Positions 14,420 to 15,587 of a DNA stretch of 15,587 nt are shown here, one piece after another. A program made the position numbers and the translations under genes. Below the pieces are notes generated by a model that was not told where the DNA came from, ran no database searches, and saw only the letters and a program-made list of their open reading frames with translations. The stretch is taken from positions 1 through 15,587 of the forward strand of contig DTSY01000008.1 in NCBI GenBank assembly GCA_012965075.1. The letters are read 5' to 3'. Origin of the DNA: Gammaproteobacteria bacterium (GTDB taxonomy: Bacteria > Pseudomonadota > Gammaproteobacteria > Magnimaribacterales > Magnimaribacteraceae). How positions within the stretch are numbered: the first letter of the stretch is position 1; each line of letters begins with the position of its first letter.

Positions 14420-15259
14420 TTAGTAAAAATAGGAGGTTAAAAGTTCAAACCACAAGGAATCTTTAGGTGACTTAGTCTTGATAATTATTTCATCTATCTT
14501 TCTTACAGGTTGTATTTCTTGTGTTGAACTTGTCATCCATACTTCTTCGGCTTTATACAAGTCCACCAGATTTAAATCTTTTTCTAAGGCCTTGATCCCT
14601 TTAGCGCTTAGTAAAGAAAGGACGTGCTTACGAGTTATACCAGAAAGAATTTGATTAGATTCTGGGCTAGTTACAACCAAATTATCAAACACTGCAAACA
14701 CATTACTCGAAGCCCCTTCTGTAATTTTTCCTTTGTTGCAAAAAATAACTCCATCTTTTCCTTCAATGTTTGCTTCTCTCATAGCAATAACATTAGAAAG
14801 AAGAGTGACCGCTTTAATATCGCACCTATCCCACCTAGGGTCTTCTAAAATTTTTACAGCCAGTCCCTTTATTTCAGGATTTAATCTATAGGGGTTAACT
14901 TTTAGCTCAGAAGAAGTAATAAACAAAGTGGGCTCAACTTTGGGATCAGGTATGTGATTTCTTACAGAGTCCTCTCCTCTGGTTATCTGCAGATAAACTG
15001 ACTGATTATCAAAAAGATTTCTTTCTACTAAGTTATCTATAATTTCAGGAATTTTATTCCACTTTTTAGGTCTTTTGATCCCTGTTAGAACTAAAGAACG
15101 CCCTAATCTAGCAATGTGCTCTTCTAGAAGAAAGGCTTTTCTTTCGTAAATAGGAATAACTTCATAGACACCATCCCCGAATAAGAAACCCCGATCAAAA
15201 GGAGAAATTTTTACTTCCTCTCTTGTAATAAAATCTTTGTTTAAATAGGTCCAGTTCAT
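14420..15259 (-). CDS. dat: D-amino acid aminotransferase (class IV, D-alanine type)
   Basis: Pyridoxal-phosphate enzyme of fold type IV that interconverts D-alanine and D-glutamate with their keto acids, feeding peptidoglycan. The 279-residue chain has FDRGFLFGDGVYEVIP (21-36), the D-specific carboxylate trap RGEDSVRNHIPDP (94-106) with R100 and H102, the PLP lysine K149 in DIKAVTLLSN, and TEGASSNVFAV (180-190). The RxH trap separates it from branched-chain IlvE and from PabC, its close relatives. It follows dacA by eight bases; a dacA-dat order is seen in several Gammaproteobacteria and makes sense, as DacA releases D-alanine. It converges with holA with a two-base gap. Confidence 0.9.
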   Translation of the reverse strand: MNWTYLNKDFITREEVKISPFDRGFLFGDGVYEVIPIYERKAFLLEEHIARLGRSLVLTGIKRPKKWNKIPEIIDNLVERNLFDNQSVYLQITRGEDSVRNHIPDPKVEPTLFITSSELKVNPYRLNPEIKGLAVKILEDPRWDRCDIKAVTLLSNVIAMREANIEGKDGVIFCNKGKITEGASSNVFAVFDNLVVTSPESNQILSGITRKHVLSLLSAKGIKALEKDLNLVDLYKAEEVWMTSSTQEIQPVRKIDEIIIKTKSPKDSLWFELLTSYFY

Positions 15260-15267
15260 TGAGAAAG

Positions 15268-15587
15268 TTATTCTTCTTCCATTAAGAACCTATAGACTAA
15301 TAGCTTTATATTCGACCAAGCTCTCCCAAAAACACCTTGGCTTTTAACTTCTTTAACTGTCACCAAATCAACAGATCCAACTTCTTCTTCTCCCAGCTTA
15401 AATAGCATTTTTCCAACAATTTGGTTTTTTGAAATGGGTGCTTGAAGATAATCTTCTAAGGATACAAAAGATTCAATCTTCTTAAAATCTCTCAAAGGAA
15501 GGGTTAGATAGAAATCTTGTATTGGTGCTATGGCTACTTTTTCTAACTCTCCTCCCCAAACCTGTTCTTCTTTAACATTTTGGCCTT
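15268..15587 (-). CDS. dacA: D-alanyl-D-alanine carboxypeptidase (PBP5/6 type), N-terminus cut by window edge
   Basis: Only the last 106 codons are visible; the frame stays open to the right edge, so the ATG at 15495 is internal and not the start. This is the C-terminal beta domain of PBP5-type enzymes: QVWGGELEKVAIAPIQDFYL, LQAPISKNQIVGKMLFKLG and VDLVTVKEV line up with the same strands in E. coli DacA, followed by a short amphipathic end (FGRAWSNIKLLVYRFLM) that would anchor the enzyme to the outer face of the inner membrane. The catalytic SxxK, SxN and KTG motifs lie outside the window. It trims the terminal D-alanine from peptidoglycan stem peptides; the dat gene just downstream can use the product. 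Confidence 0.88.
   Translation of the reverse strand, partial: GQNVKEEQVWGGELEKVAIAPIQDFYLTLPLRDFKKIESFVSLEDYLQAPISKNQIVGKMLFKLGEEEVGSVDLVTVKEVKSQGVFGRAWSNIKLLVYRFLMEEE

Noticed and set aside
15268..15495. A separate 75-residue protein starting at ATG 15495
   Set aside because: The frame continues upstream to the edge and the extra codons match the DacA beta domain, so the ATG is internal.

Overview
The window looks like a piece of a small, AT-rich, tightly packed gammaproteobacterial chromosome. Three gene orders point there: trxA-rho, leuS-lptE-holA, and a DsbD-type gene followed by aroQ-accB-accC. Genes are separated by a few bases or overlap, no non-coding gap exceeds about 125 bases, few start codons have a clear Shine-Dalgarno, and I see no strong intrinsic terminator. 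This is the style of streamlined marine gammaproteobacteria (SAR86-like); the lineage is inference, because there is no rRNA here. I see no tRNA, rRNA, CRISPR array, insertion sequence or phage gene.

Layout, left to right. Positions 1-1268 (minus strand): a flavin reductase followed by a secreted protein with a CBM9-type fold that runs off the left edge. Positions 1320-2149 (plus): rsmD (16S rRNA methyltransferase) and a small two-helix membrane protein. Positions 2153-7694 (minus), in transcription order: a PCu(A)C-type periplasmic copper chaperone, a fused double ATPase of a YejF-type peptide importer, a short-form ilvD, a good sigma70-like promoter, then trxA and rho. Positions 7668-14417 (plus): a stand-alone N-terminal DsbD domain, aroQ, accB, accC, leuS, lptE and holA. 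Positions 14420-15587 (minus): a D-amino acid aminotransferase and the C-terminal end of a dacA-type D,D-carboxypeptidase cut by the right edge.

How the genes work together: most are housekeeping. aroQ feeds aromatic synthesis, accB/accC start fatty acid synthesis, ilvD serves branched-chain amino acids, leuS charges tRNA-Leu, rho ends transcription, holA is the delta subunit of the DNA polymerase clamp loader, lptE helps place LPS in the outer membrane, and dacA and dat both relate to D-amino acids and peptidoglycan. The most unusual spot is around 7668-7694. There a copper chaperone and a DsbD alpha domain lacking the rest of DsbD are transcribed divergently with overlapping 5' ends. The DsbD fragment sits where full-length dsbD is found in relatives such as Pseudomonas, which suggests reduction in place and perhaps a copper/thiol pairing. 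I found no clear new defence or mobile system; the findings below are modest and graded accordingly.
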